Part shown: positions 26,941 to 33,850 of the stretch, piece after piece
Layout: each line of letters opens with the position of its first letter
Position numbering within the stretch: the first letter of the stretch is position 1
Assembly: GCF_004353925.1 (NCBI RefSeq)
Contig: NZ_SMOK01000017.1
Coordinates: forward strand, 186,001 to 250,000
Origin: Pseudomonas sp. H9
GTDB taxonomy: Bacteria; Pseudomonadota; Gammaproteobacteria; Pseudomonadales; Pseudomonadaceae
DNA: 64,000 bases
Reading direction: 5' to 3'
Made by a program: the position numbers and the translations under genes
The notes under the pieces: model-generated
Told to the model about the DNA's origin: nothing
The model's input: the letters and a program-made list of their open reading frames with translations, nothing else
Database searches by the model: none

Positions 26941-27306
26941 ATGCCTCCACCTCCCGCGCCCCTTCTGGTTGTCGAAGACGACGCTATCGTGCGCATGTTG
27001 ATCATTGATGTGCTGGAAACCCTGGGCTATGCGGTAGTTGAAGCCCAGGACGGCGCTGCAGCGTTAGCGATTTTGCACAATCCCGATCAAGCGCTGGCGC
27101 TGATGATGACCGATATCGGCCTGCCCGACATGAACGGCCAGGCGCTGGCGGCCAAGGCACGAGAAGTCAGGCCGTTGTTGCCGATCCTGTTCGCCAGCGG
27201 CTATGCCGAAAACACCCAGGTGCCGGAGGGCATGCACCTGATTGGCAAGCCGTTCAGCATCGATCAACTGCGCGACAAGGTGCAAAGTATCCTGTCCATC
27301 GACTGA
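26941..27306 (+). CDS. Single-domain response regulator
   Basis: A 121-residue receiver domain with nothing attached. The acidic pocket is in LLVVEDDAIVRM, the phosphoacceptor aspartate in LMMTDIGLPDMNG, and the lysine in HLIGKPFSIDQL. ATG 26941 is chosen with AGGA at 26929-26932 eight bases upstream. It is divergent from the hybrid kinase operon (277-base gap), so it is a plausible phosphate acceptor or sink for those kinases. There is no output domain, so it must act through protein contacts. Confidence 0.85.
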   Translation: MPPPPAPLLVVEDDAIVRMLIIDVLETLGYAVVEAQDGAAALAILHNPDQALALMMTDIGLPDMNGQALAAKAREVRPLLPILFASGYAENTQVPEGMHLIGKPFSIDQLRDKVQSILSID

Positions 27307-27331
27307 CCGGTGGGAGAACTGTCTACAGTTT

Positions 27332-27400
27332 GTGGGAGCGGGCTTGCCCCGCGATGCAATTTCACAGACATCCGCAATCGCGGGGCAAGCCCGCTCCTAC
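27332..27400. repeat. REP inverted pair (BIME)
   Basis: GTGGGAGCGGGCTTGCCCCG at the left and its near-perfect inverse ending CCCGCTCCTAC at the right, 69 bases in all, 25 bases after the stop of the response regulator gene. It may serve as the transcript end. Confidence 0.88.
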
Positions 27401-27469
27401 AGCAAGCTCGTTCCTACGTCAGCCCGGCACACTGTAGAATGGGCCTTTTTCCCAAGGCCTCTTCCCCTC

Positions 27470-28789
27470 ATGCTCACGCCTGCTCTCAACGTCCTGGTCA
27501 TTGGTTACGTCTGGCCTGAACCGCGCTCTTCAGCTGCCGGCGGTCACATGATGCAGATCCTCGAAAGCTTCGTGCAGCGTGGCTGGCGGGTAACGTTCAG
27601 CAGCCCGGCTACGGTCGGCGAGCACAAAGCTGACCTGGCTACCCTGGGCATTGCCGAGCAACCCATTACCCTCAACGACAGCAGCTTCGATCAGTTTGTC
27701 AGCGAACTGGCCCCGGATGTGGTGCTGTTCGACCGTTTCATGATGGAAGAGCAATTTGGCTGGCGCGTGGAAAAGCACTGCCCCAATGCCTTGCGCGTGC
27801 TGGAAACTTCAGACTTGCAAAGCCTGCGCGATGCACGCCAGCAATTGCTGCGCCGCCGCCTGATCGAAGGGCTTGACCCTAACGACTTCCGCGCCTTGTT
27901 CGCCACCTCAGGGCCCGAACTGTATCGGCAGATGGCCAGCGCCGACCTGACCCTGCGCGAACTCGCGGCCATCTACCGCAGCGACCTGAGCCTGATGATC
28001 TCCGACGTCGAGATCGACCTGCTGATCAACGGCTTCGGCGTTCCTGAGCACCTGCTGCACTGGTGCCCGTTAATGGTCGAAGTACCTACTGCGCCGTTCA
28101 AACCGTACGAGGAGCGCGCTCACTTCCTCAGCATTGGTAACTTCCGCCACGCCCCGAACTGGGATGCCGTGTTGTGGATGAAGAACAGCTTGTGGCCAAT
28201 GATCCGCCGCCGCCTGCCGCAGGCCCAGTTGCACATCTACGGTGCCTACACGCCCCCTAAAGCCACGGCATTGCACAAGCCGGTTGAAGGCTTTCACATC
28301 ATGAACTGGGCTGAAGACGCCCTGGAGGTGATGAGCAATGCACGCATCTGCCTGGCGCCGTTGCGTTTCGGTGCCGGAATCAAGGGCAAGCTGACCGACG
28401 CCATGGTGTGCGGCACGCCCAGTGTCACCACACCGATCGGCGCAGAGGCGATGCACGGTGCCCTGCCCTGGCCTGGTGCGGTAGCCAGTACCGCAGAGGG
28501 GCTGGCCGAAGCTGCCGCGCAGTTGTACAGCGACCCGGCACGCTGGCAGAAGGCACAACAACAAGGCTTACAACTGCTCGGCGCACGCTATGACTGGCGC
28601 CAACACAGCGCGGCCCTGGTCGAGCGCATCGAGTACGCCTTGGCCGACCTCGACCAGCATCGTTTGTTCAACTTCACCGGTGCGATGCTGCGCCACCACC
28701 AACACAAGAGTACGCAATACATGGCGCAGTGGATCGAGGCGAAGAACCGCCTGGCTAGTGCAGGCGACGCAGCAGATAAGTGTCCATGA
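27470..28789 (+). CDS. Glycosyltransferase (GT4-like)
   Basis: A 439-residue protein with a GT-B-type layout. The N-terminal half opens VLVIGYVWPEPRSSAAGGHM, which is typical of an acceptor-binding domain with a glycine-rich loop. The C-terminal donor domain contains FLSIGNFRHAPN, LHIYGAY and the E-x7-E-like stretch APLRFGAGIKGKLTDAMVCG. Sugar donor and acceptor are not visible, and no cell-surface polysaccharide genes adjoin it. Its 3' end overlaps the convergent cobF by 35 bases. ATG 27470 is the first start after the REP pair; AAGG lies 12 bases upstream. Confidence 0.8.
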   Translation: MLTPALNVLVIGYVWPEPRSSAAGGHMMQILESFVQRGWRVTFSSPATVGEHKADLATLGIAEQPITLNDSSFDQFVSELAPDVVLFDRFMMEEQFGWRVEKHCPNALRVLETSDLQSLRDARQQLLRRRLIEGLDPNDFRALFATSGPELYRQMASADLTLRELAAIYRSDLSLMISDVEIDLLINGFGVPEHLLHWCPLMVEVPTAPFKPYEERAHFLSIGNFRHAPNWDAVLWMKNSLWPMIRRRLPQAQLHIYGAYTPPKATALHKPVEGFHIMNWAEDALEVMSNARICLAPLRFGAGIKGKLTDAMVCGTPSVTTPIGAEAMHGALPWPGAVASTAEGLAEAAAQLYSDPARWQKAQQQGLQLLGARYDWRQHSAALVERIEYALADLDQHRLFNFTGAMLRHHQHKSTQYMAQWIEAKNRLASAGDAADKCP

Positions 28790-29510
28790 TCCAGCCCTTG
28801 CGTAACCGGGCCTGCTCACGCTGTTGCAAAATCTGTTCACGCACCGCGTTCAAAGGCCCGGCGATCAGCATCTCATCGGCGGTACCGAGGTAAGCGCCCC
28901 AATAAATCTGCAATTGCGGATCGTCCAGCGCGGCAAATGCGCATTGACCGTCGAGCATCACCACCAGGTTGTCGACCTGCGCTTGCTCTGCCAGGCGTCG
29001 GCCCGGCAACACGGTCAGGGGCTCACCAATACGATTCAACGCCACCTTATGACGAGCCGCCAGGGCCTGTACGCTGCTGATGCCAGGGATGACTTCAAGC
29101 TCAAGGGTAACGCCACGGCTTTGAACAAGATCAAGAATGCGTAACGTGCTGTCGTACAGCGTCGGCTCGCCCCACAGTAGGAAGGCCCCGCATTCACCCT
29201 CAGCCAGTTCAGACTCAATCAGCCGGGCGTACAGCGCAGCGCGTTGCAGATGCCAGTCTTGCACCGCGCCCACGTAGTCGCTGGCAATGGTGTCACGTTG
29301 CGGGTCTTCGACCTGCACCAGGCGGTAGTTCCGATGTGGGATGTAGCGTTCAAGGATGGCCTTGCGTAACTGCAACAGTTCATCCTTGACCTCACCCTTG
29401 TCGAGCACGAAGAACACCTGGGCGCGGTTCAGTGCATCGACGGCCTCATAGGTGATCTGACGCGGATTACCCGGCCCGATGCCGATCAACAACAGTTGCT
29501 TCATTGCCAT
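28755..29510 (-). CDS. cobF: Precorrin-6A synthase (deacetylating)
   Basis: A 251-residue tetrapyrrole methylase of the CobF type, which methylates C-1 of precorrin-5 and removes the acetyl group in aerobic cobalamin synthesis. The N-terminus LLLIGIGPGNPRQITYEAV, the central LLWGEPTLYDSTLRI and VIPGISSVQALAARH are typical. It is a lone cob gene here; the rest of the pathway is elsewhere, as is usual in Pseudomonas. GGGA just upstream could serve ATG 29510 or the ATG two codons later (29504). Confidence 0.88.
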   Translation of the reverse strand: MAMKQLLLIGIGPGNPRQITYEAVDALNRAQVFFVLDKGEVKDELLQLRKAILERYIPHRNYRLVQVEDPQRDTIASDYVGAVQDWHLQRAALYARLIESELAEGECGAFLLWGEPTLYDSTLRILDLVQSRGVTLELEVIPGISSVQALAARHKVALNRIGEPLTVLPGRRLAEQAQVDNLVVMLDGQCAFAALDDPQLQIYWGAYLGTADEMLIAGPLNAVREQILQQREQARLRKGWIMDTYLLRRLH

Positions 29511-29572
29511 TCATTCCCACGCCCGACCAGCCGCCATTGTCGGCTGGTCGGGCAGGCGTGGCAATGCACGGC

Positions 29573-30862
29573 TTACCAGATCGAGAAGTTGTAGCTGACG
29601 ATCACCCGTGTTTCGTCCATGTCTCGCGCCCACTGTTCGTAGTTACTGCGGTAAGTGGAATTACGCAGGCGCACGCTGACATCTTTGAAGGTGCCGCTTT
29701 GTATCTGGTACTTGAGCTCGGTGTCGCGCTCCCACTCCTTACCCTCGGCCAGGCTGCCCGGCACTTTGATGTGGTCACCGTTGATGTAACGGGTGAAAAA
29801 GCTCAAACCGGGCACGCCCAGCGCTTTGAAATCATAGTCGTAGCGCAGTTGCCAGGAACGCTCCTGGGCGGCGGCAAAGTCGTTAACCTGTGCGTAGTTG
29901 ACCAGATACGGGTTGCTGCCATCCAGGTACGGCATGGCGCTTTCACCGTACATACGCTGCCAGCCAGCGCTGACCTTATGCCCGCCAAGGCTGTAGCCGA
30001 GCATGCCGCTGAATGCACGGTGGTCGATTTCACCGGCGCGGGCATTGCCAATATCGTCACTCTTGATCAGGCGCAGGTCGGCCGACAGGCTACCTACGTC
30101 AAGGGGTTGGCTGGCGACAACACCGAAGTAATGCTGGCGATAGATGTTTTCCAGCTTGGCGACCTGATACTGCGCACTGAGGCGTTCATTGAACCTGTAG
30201 TCGACACCGGCCATATCGAAATGATCGGCGGTAATGTTGCAGGCATAGCGCTTGTTCTTGCAGTGCACGCGGATGTCCTGGCGATCGGTCGAGTCACGTG
30301 CGGTGTATTTGTCGAGGCGAGCAACACTGAATTTGAGGTTGTTGATTTCCTCAGAGGTGAGCAGCGCGCCCTGAAACATCGTTGGCAGCAAACGCCCGTC
30401 GTTGTACTTGAGCAATGGCATGTCTGGCAGCAGTGCGCCGTACTTGAGGACACTGCGCGAATAACGCAGCTTTCCAGTCAATCCCAACTTGGCATATTGA
30501 TCTACCGACTCACGCGGGTCGTGCCCACTGGAGGGCAACAAGCCACTGTTACTGTCGGCCGGACTGGAGTCGAGTTTGATTCCGAGCATTCCCAGTGCAT
30601 CGACACCAACGCCCACAGGGCCCTGGGTAAAACCGGACTGCACATTGAGGATGAATCCCTGAGCCCACTCTTCGCGTTTCGAAGCGCCCTGGTTGGAGCT
30701 GACATGACCATCGCGAAAGTCGCGATTGAAATAGACATTGCGTGCTTCGACTTTAGCGCTGCTGTCTTCAAAAAATCCGCCTGCTTCAGACGAAGCGGCA
30801 GCCAACATCGCAAGCAGGCCAGCAAGGCTGCGTCCGGGTGCAAGTGGAAATGGGGCAAACAT
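29573..30862 (-). CDS. OprD-family outer-membrane porin
   Basis: A 429-residue porin. A short signal region ending near ASSEAG leads into FFEDSSAKVEARNVYFNRDF, the standard OprD start of the mature barrel, followed by WAQGFILNVQSGFTQG. The C-terminus ends in a beta strand (IVSYNFSIW), although with W rather than the more common F. The family takes up basic amino acids, carboxylates or aromatic acids; the substrate is not predictable. ATG 30862 is used; a TTG three codons earlier exists, and neither has a clear ribosome binding site. It is a single gene, divergent from the mvaT-like gene. Confidence 0.85.
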   Translation of the reverse strand: MFAPFPLAPGRSLAGLLAMLAAASSEAGGFFEDSSAKVEARNVYFNRDFRDGHVSSNQGASKREEWAQGFILNVQSGFTQGPVGVGVDALGMLGIKLDSSPADSNSGLLPSSGHDPRESVDQYAKLGLTGKLRYSRSVLKYGALLPDMPLLKYNDGRLLPTMFQGALLTSEEINNLKFSVARLDKYTARDSTDRQDIRVHCKNKRYACNITADHFDMAGVDYRFNERLSAQYQVAKLENIYRQHYFGVVASQPLDVGSLSADLRLIKSDDIGNARAGEIDHRAFSGMLGYSLGGHKVSAGWQRMYGESAMPYLDGSNPYLVNYAQVNDFAAAQERSWQLRYDYDFKALGVPGLSFFTRYINGDHIKVPGSLAEGKEWERDTELKYQIQSGTFKDVSVRLRNSTYRSNYEQWARDMDETRVIVSYNFSIW

Positions 30863-31226
30863 GAGAAGCAAAATCCGAAAGAATGACAGAACACAACCGA
30901 CGCCCTTCTAGGCAGCGGCATCGCATCCAGCACTGGCAAGTGCGAGGCTGACCTGAAATTATCTCGAAACCGCTCTATCTCGGGCCATAGGACCATGGTC
31001 TAAGGCACATGAAAGGCGCTCGGCTAGTTATTTCCGATTAACGCGCAAGTAAGTAAGAAAGTTCCATTGCAGCAAAGTTAAATTTCAAATATTTACCCGT
31101 TGCCGCCAAACTACTACACTCTTTAGTAGTGTGATGTTGGGCCCAACCCAGTGCTGGCTGCGTAATTCAGATTTTTCCTTGTTTGTACGCATGCCGGGTC
31201 ACTGCAGACATAAAGGAGTGATGACA
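30863..31226. other. AT-rich divergent promoter region between the porin and the mvaT-like gene
   Basis: About 364 bases without a supported gene. The part from about 31020 to 31130 is clearly richer in A and T than its surroundings, which fits binding by MvaT-type proteins and autoregulation. A 7-bp hairpin, ACTACTA/TAGTAGT, lies at 31110-31116 and 31124-31130. A short open stretch upstream of the mvaT start is rejected as coding. Confidence 0.45.
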
Positions 31227-31586
31227 GTGTCCAGACTTGCAGAGTTTCGTGCTGCCGAAAAAGCGCTTCAAGAACAGATGGCGCAATTGGAGGCGCTGAA
31301 AAAGGACGCCGGCCTCAAGCGCGAAATCGAGTTCGAACGCAAACTTGTCGAGCTGATGAACAGTTATGGCAAGAACCTGCGCGATATCATTTCAATTCTT
31401 GACCCTAAAGCCGTAGCCAAAGGGGCGGTCGCTGCCCCCAAAACCCGTCGCGCGCGCGTGGTCAAAGTATACGAAAACCCGCACACCGGTGAGTTGATCG
31501 AAACCAAGGGTGGCAACCACCGCGGCCTCAAAGCCTGGAAAGAACAGTACGGTGCAAAAACAGTCGACAGCTGGTTGCGCTCGTGA
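31227..31586 (+). CDS. MvaT/MvaU-family H-NS-like nucleoid protein
   Basis: A 119-residue xenogeneic silencer. The N-terminal coiled coil begins SRLAEFRAAEKALQEQMAQL, the central helix carries YGKNLRDIISILDP, and the C-terminal DNA-binding part ends GGNHRGLKAWKEQYG. In Pseudomonas these proteins coat AT-rich foreign DNA and regulate surface and secretion genes. GTG 31227 is used because AAGGAG at 31213-31218 lies eight bases upstream; ATG 31221 is only two bases away. It could silence lower-GC regions such as the effector zone at 59.5-62 kb, but that is inference. It is followed by a strong terminator. Confidence 0.9.
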   Translation: MSRLAEFRAAEKALQEQMAQLEALKKDAGLKREIEFERKLVELMNSYGKNLRDIISILDPKAVAKGAVAAPKTRRARVVKVYENPHTGELIETKGGNHRGLKAWKEQYGAKTVDSWLRS

Positions 31587-31684
31587 AGACGTTCTTCACA
31601 TTTTTTTCACAAGCACTCGCTCAGGATGAAGATCGCTAACGGACTAGCGCCCCATACGCCCGCCTCGGCGGGCATCTAATGCTT

Positions 31685-31715
31685 GCGCCCCGCCCTTGCC
31701 AGGCGGGGCGCTTTT
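31685..31715 (+). terminator. Rho-independent terminator after the mvaT-like gene
   Basis: GCGCCCCGCC (31685-31694) pairs perfectly with GGCGGGGCGC (31702-31711) around a 7-base loop, followed by TTTT. Confidence 0.9.
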
Positions 31716-31804
31716 GGTTTGCGCAATTGTTTCAGTTCCGTATCATGTGGCCCTGACTGTTTTGCTGGCAGCGCAGTTGCCAGCCCTTTGAAAGCGGAGT
31801 GCCC

Positions 31805-32326
31805 ATGAGCCTGAATCAACTTGACACCCTGCCGGGTGTCACCGCGCAACCGGATGCCGCGACCCAGAACTTTGTTTTCAACCACACCATGCTGCGGGTC
31901 AAGGACGTTGCCAAGTCGCTGGACTTCTACACCCGTGTTCTGGGTTTCAGCCTGATCGAAAAACGCGACTTCCCGGAAGCCGAGTTCAGCCTGTATTTCC
32001 TGGCGCTGGTCGATAAGGCGCAAATCCCTGCCGACGCGGCCAAGCGCACCGAGTGGATGAAGTCGATTCCTGGCATCCTCGAACTGACCCACAACCACGG
32101 CACCGAAAACGACCCGGACTTTGCCTACCACAACGGCAACACCGACCCACGCGGCTTTGGCCACATTTGTATCTCGGTACCGGACATTCGCGCCGCCTGC
32201 GAGCGCTTTGAGCAACTGGGCTGCACCTTCCAGAAGCGCTTGAGCGATGGTCGCATGAAGCACCTGGCATTCATCAAAGACCCGGACGACTACTGGGTCG
32301 AGATCATCCAGCCGACCGAGTTCTGA
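31805..32326 (+). CDS. gloA: Lactoylglutathione lyase (glyoxalase I)
   Basis: A 173-residue enzyme that isomerises the methylglyoxal-glutathione adduct to S-lactoylglutathione. The four metal ligands of the glyoxalase I fold are H27 (FNHTML), E93 (ILELTHNHG), H120 (GFGHICISV) and E166 (YWVEIIQ). The length fits the longer, eukaryote-like GlxI type present in Pseudomonas. GGAG at 31796-31799 lies five bases before ATG 31805. It is a single gene between a terminator and a degraded REP pair. Confidence 0.93.
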   Translation: MSLNQLDTLPGVTAQPDAATQNFVFNHTMLRVKDVAKSLDFYTRVLGFSLIEKRDFPEAEFSLYFLALVDKAQIPADAAKRTEWMKSIPGILELTHNHGTENDPDFAYHNGNTDPRGFGHICISVPDIRAACERFEQLGCTFQKRLSDGRMKHLAFIKDPDDYWVEIIQPTEF

Positions 32327-32338
32327 ACAGTCGAGCGC

Positions 32339-32408
32339 GTAGGAGCGGGCTTGCCCCGCGATAGCGGTGTGCCTGTTACATCGTATCGCAAGGGAAACCC
32401 GCTGCCAT
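32339..32408. repeat. Degraded REP inverted pair
   Basis: The left half (GTAGGAGCGGGCTTGCCCCG) is intact. The right half, near 32386-32408, carries several substitutions (AAGGGAAACCCGCTGCCATA), so the pair is decaying. It lies 13 bases after the gloA stop. Confidence 0.75.
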
Positions 32409-32547
32409 AGATGGTGGGAGATGGTATCTCCCACACGTCGGCCCAAGTCCCCCCCCTGCCCCTGCTGTGGTATACCCGAAAGAGCACCTGAACGAGGAGT
32501 GCTTGAACACGGCGAGCTACCGATACCCCAGCAGCGAGGTCAGGACG

Positions 32548-32796
32548 ATGAAAACCCTTCAGTGCACGCATCGCAACCACACCATTACCGCCAGCGTCGA
32601 AACCCACGACGGCATTCCCACACCGTTTGCCGGCGGTTGTCTGATCACCGATCCCGAAGGCCACACCAGCCGGCGCCTGTCGCTGCCGGTGAAGATGGCA
32701 TTCATGGCGGATCTGGAGAATGCCCAGCACGCGTCGCTTGCGCATGGTAAATGGCTAGTCGATCAGCAACTGGACAGGCATCAGCATGTGTTCTGA
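32548..32796 (+). CDS. Small conserved-looking protein of unknown function
   Basis: An 82-residue protein starting MKTLQCTHRNHTITASVE, with GIPTPFAGGCLITDPEGH in the middle and a helical end. No signal peptide or membrane segment is present. GAGG at 32536-32539 lies eight bases before ATG 32548, a good initiation context. I do not recognise a named family and give no function. It is followed closely by a convergent DUF3079 gene, with a hairpin between them. Confidence 0.6.
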   Translation: MKTLQCTHRNHTITASVETHDGIPTPFAGGCLITDPEGHTSRRLSLPVKMAFMADLENAQHASLAHGKWLVDQQLDRHQHVF

Positions 32797-32818
32797 CTGA
32801 ACAACATTGAGTGGGTTG

Positions 32819-32845
32819 AAAGGGTCCGATTTAGCCGGGCCCTTC
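32819..32845. terminator. Probable bidirectional hairpin terminator
   Basis: AAGGGTCCG (32820-32828) pairs with CGGGCCCTT (32836-32844) with one T-G wobble and a 7-base loop. It lies between two convergent small genes and overlaps the stop of the minus-strand gene. The T runs are short, so strength is uncertain. Confidence 0.45.
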
Positions 32846-33043
32846 ACCTTTATCAGCATCGTTGCCGGGTGCAACGATGCCCCAATCACCGTGCAGGTAC
32901 CAGTCGTCACCTAGCATCTCTGCAGGGTGCATAGTCCGGTCGGCTCCGTTGCCACAGGCCAGCGCATGGCTCGCGCAATAGCGATCGCAGCCCCAGCAGA
33001 TACGCTCGGGGTGCTTTGGACTAATGGGAAAGGGCTTGGCCAT
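32831..33043 (-). CDS. DUF3079 family small cysteine-rich protein under an Anr-type box
   Basis: A 70-residue protein. The motif PKHPERICWGCDRYCASHAL followed by LACGNGADRTMHP places it in DUF3079, whose function is unknown. The four cysteines (CxxCxxxC plus one) could bind a metal or iron-sulfur centre. AGGGGA lies five bases before ATG 33043. A perfect TTGAT-N4-ATCAA site is centred 67 bases upstream, so the gene is probably induced when oxygen is low. It lies directly downstream of nrdG but has its own box in the gap, so it can be transcribed separately. Confidence 0.75.
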   Translation of the reverse strand: MAKPFPISPKHPERICWGCDRYCASHALACGNGADRTMHPAEMLGDDWYLHGDWGIVAPGNDADKGEGPG

Positions 33044-33103
33044 GTATGTCCCCTGATGGGTATAAAGGCACCTTCAAGTTAACGCCCGGTCCGCAGGTAC
33101 GCC

Positions 33104-33117
33104 TTGATTTACATCAA
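33104..33117. promoter_or_regulatory. Anr/Dnr (FNR-type) box upstream of the DUF3079 gene
   Basis: TTGATTTACATCAA is an exact match to the FNR/Anr consensus TTGAT-N4-ATCAA. It is centred 67 bases before the start codon at 33043 on the minus strand. Nothing suitable lies downstream on the plus strand. Confidence 0.8.
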
Positions 33118-33154
33118 TTGCGCCTGGCCCACGCCAGCTCGGGTGAAGTAATAG

Positions 33155-33850
33155 CTAACTGCGCACTTCAAATACCGGAAACAACTCACCGAGACGGCCC
33201 CACAGAACCGCCAGGGCCTCGGGCTGCACATCATCGGGCAGGCTCGCGTCCAGCATGCGGGCGCTACGCACCTGCTGTACGACAAAGCGTTTGACACCCC
33301 GCTCATGCAAACGCTGGCCCAGGATCAACAACCGTGCCGGGTCGATCAACTGCCAATGCACCGTGGTCCGGCATTCATACTCGACATCGCTGGCCAGCAG
33401 CAGGTCGAGGCTGCGCCAGTTGACCGCCCCGCTACCCCGCACTTGCGTGATCACCGCGCACTCCTCGGCCAACGCCTTGACGTCGAAGCCAACCCAGTCG
33501 GCTGCCGACAGTGCCCGGGCGAACGCCTGCGGTTTGATACCGGCACTGTGCAGGCCAACGCTGAAGCCCCGCTGCCGAACCTCGGCCATCGCCTCAGGCA
33601 GTTGCGCCTGCAGCGTTGCCTCGCCGCCACTGAACACCACCGCATCAAGCAGGCCGGTACGACGCTCAAGAAAAGCCAACACCTGCTCCCAAGGCAATTC
33701 GTGTTGGCCCCGTGGTGAGGTCAACTGTGGGTTGTGGCAATACCGGCAGCGCCAGGCACAACCTTGGCAGAACACCACACAGGCCAGTTTGTCCGGATAG
33801 TCGAGGGTGGTCAGGGGCACCATGCCCCCGACCCGTAGCGCACACGTCAT
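33155..33850 (-). CDS. nrdG: Anaerobic ribonucleotide reductase activase (radical SAM)
   Basis: A 231-residue activase that makes the glycyl radical in NrdD. The radical SAM cluster motif CxxxCxxC lies in QGCAWRCRYCHNPQL, and the glycine-rich SAM segment is VVFSGGEATLQ. The start overlaps the nrdD stop (ATGA at 33847-33850), so the two are translationally coupled. At 231 residues it is longer than the E. coli enzyme and matches the NrdG type of Pseudomonas. It is expected to work only under low oxygen, in line with the Anr box in front of nrdD. Confidence 0.9.
   Translation of the reverse strand: MTCALRVGGMVPLTTLDYPDKLACVVFCQGCAWRCRYCHNPQLTSPRGQHELPWEQVLAFLERRTGLLDAVVFSGGEATLQAQLPEAMAEVRQRGFSVGLHSAGIKPQAFARALSAADWVGFDVKALAEECAVITQVRGSGAVNWRSLDLLLASDVEYECRTTVHWQLIDPARLLILGQRLHERGVKRFVVQQVRSARMLDASLPDDVQPEALAVLWGRLGELFPVFEVRS

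Noticed and set aside
29504..30886. A 460-codon plus-strand frame opposite the OprD porin
   Set aside because: It is the exact reverse of the porin gene and lacks any recognisable motif.
31131..31226. 32-codon extension of the mvaT-like gene
   Set aside because: MvaT proteins begin MSRLAEF or similar, and a strong AAGGAG sits at the right distance from GTG 31227.
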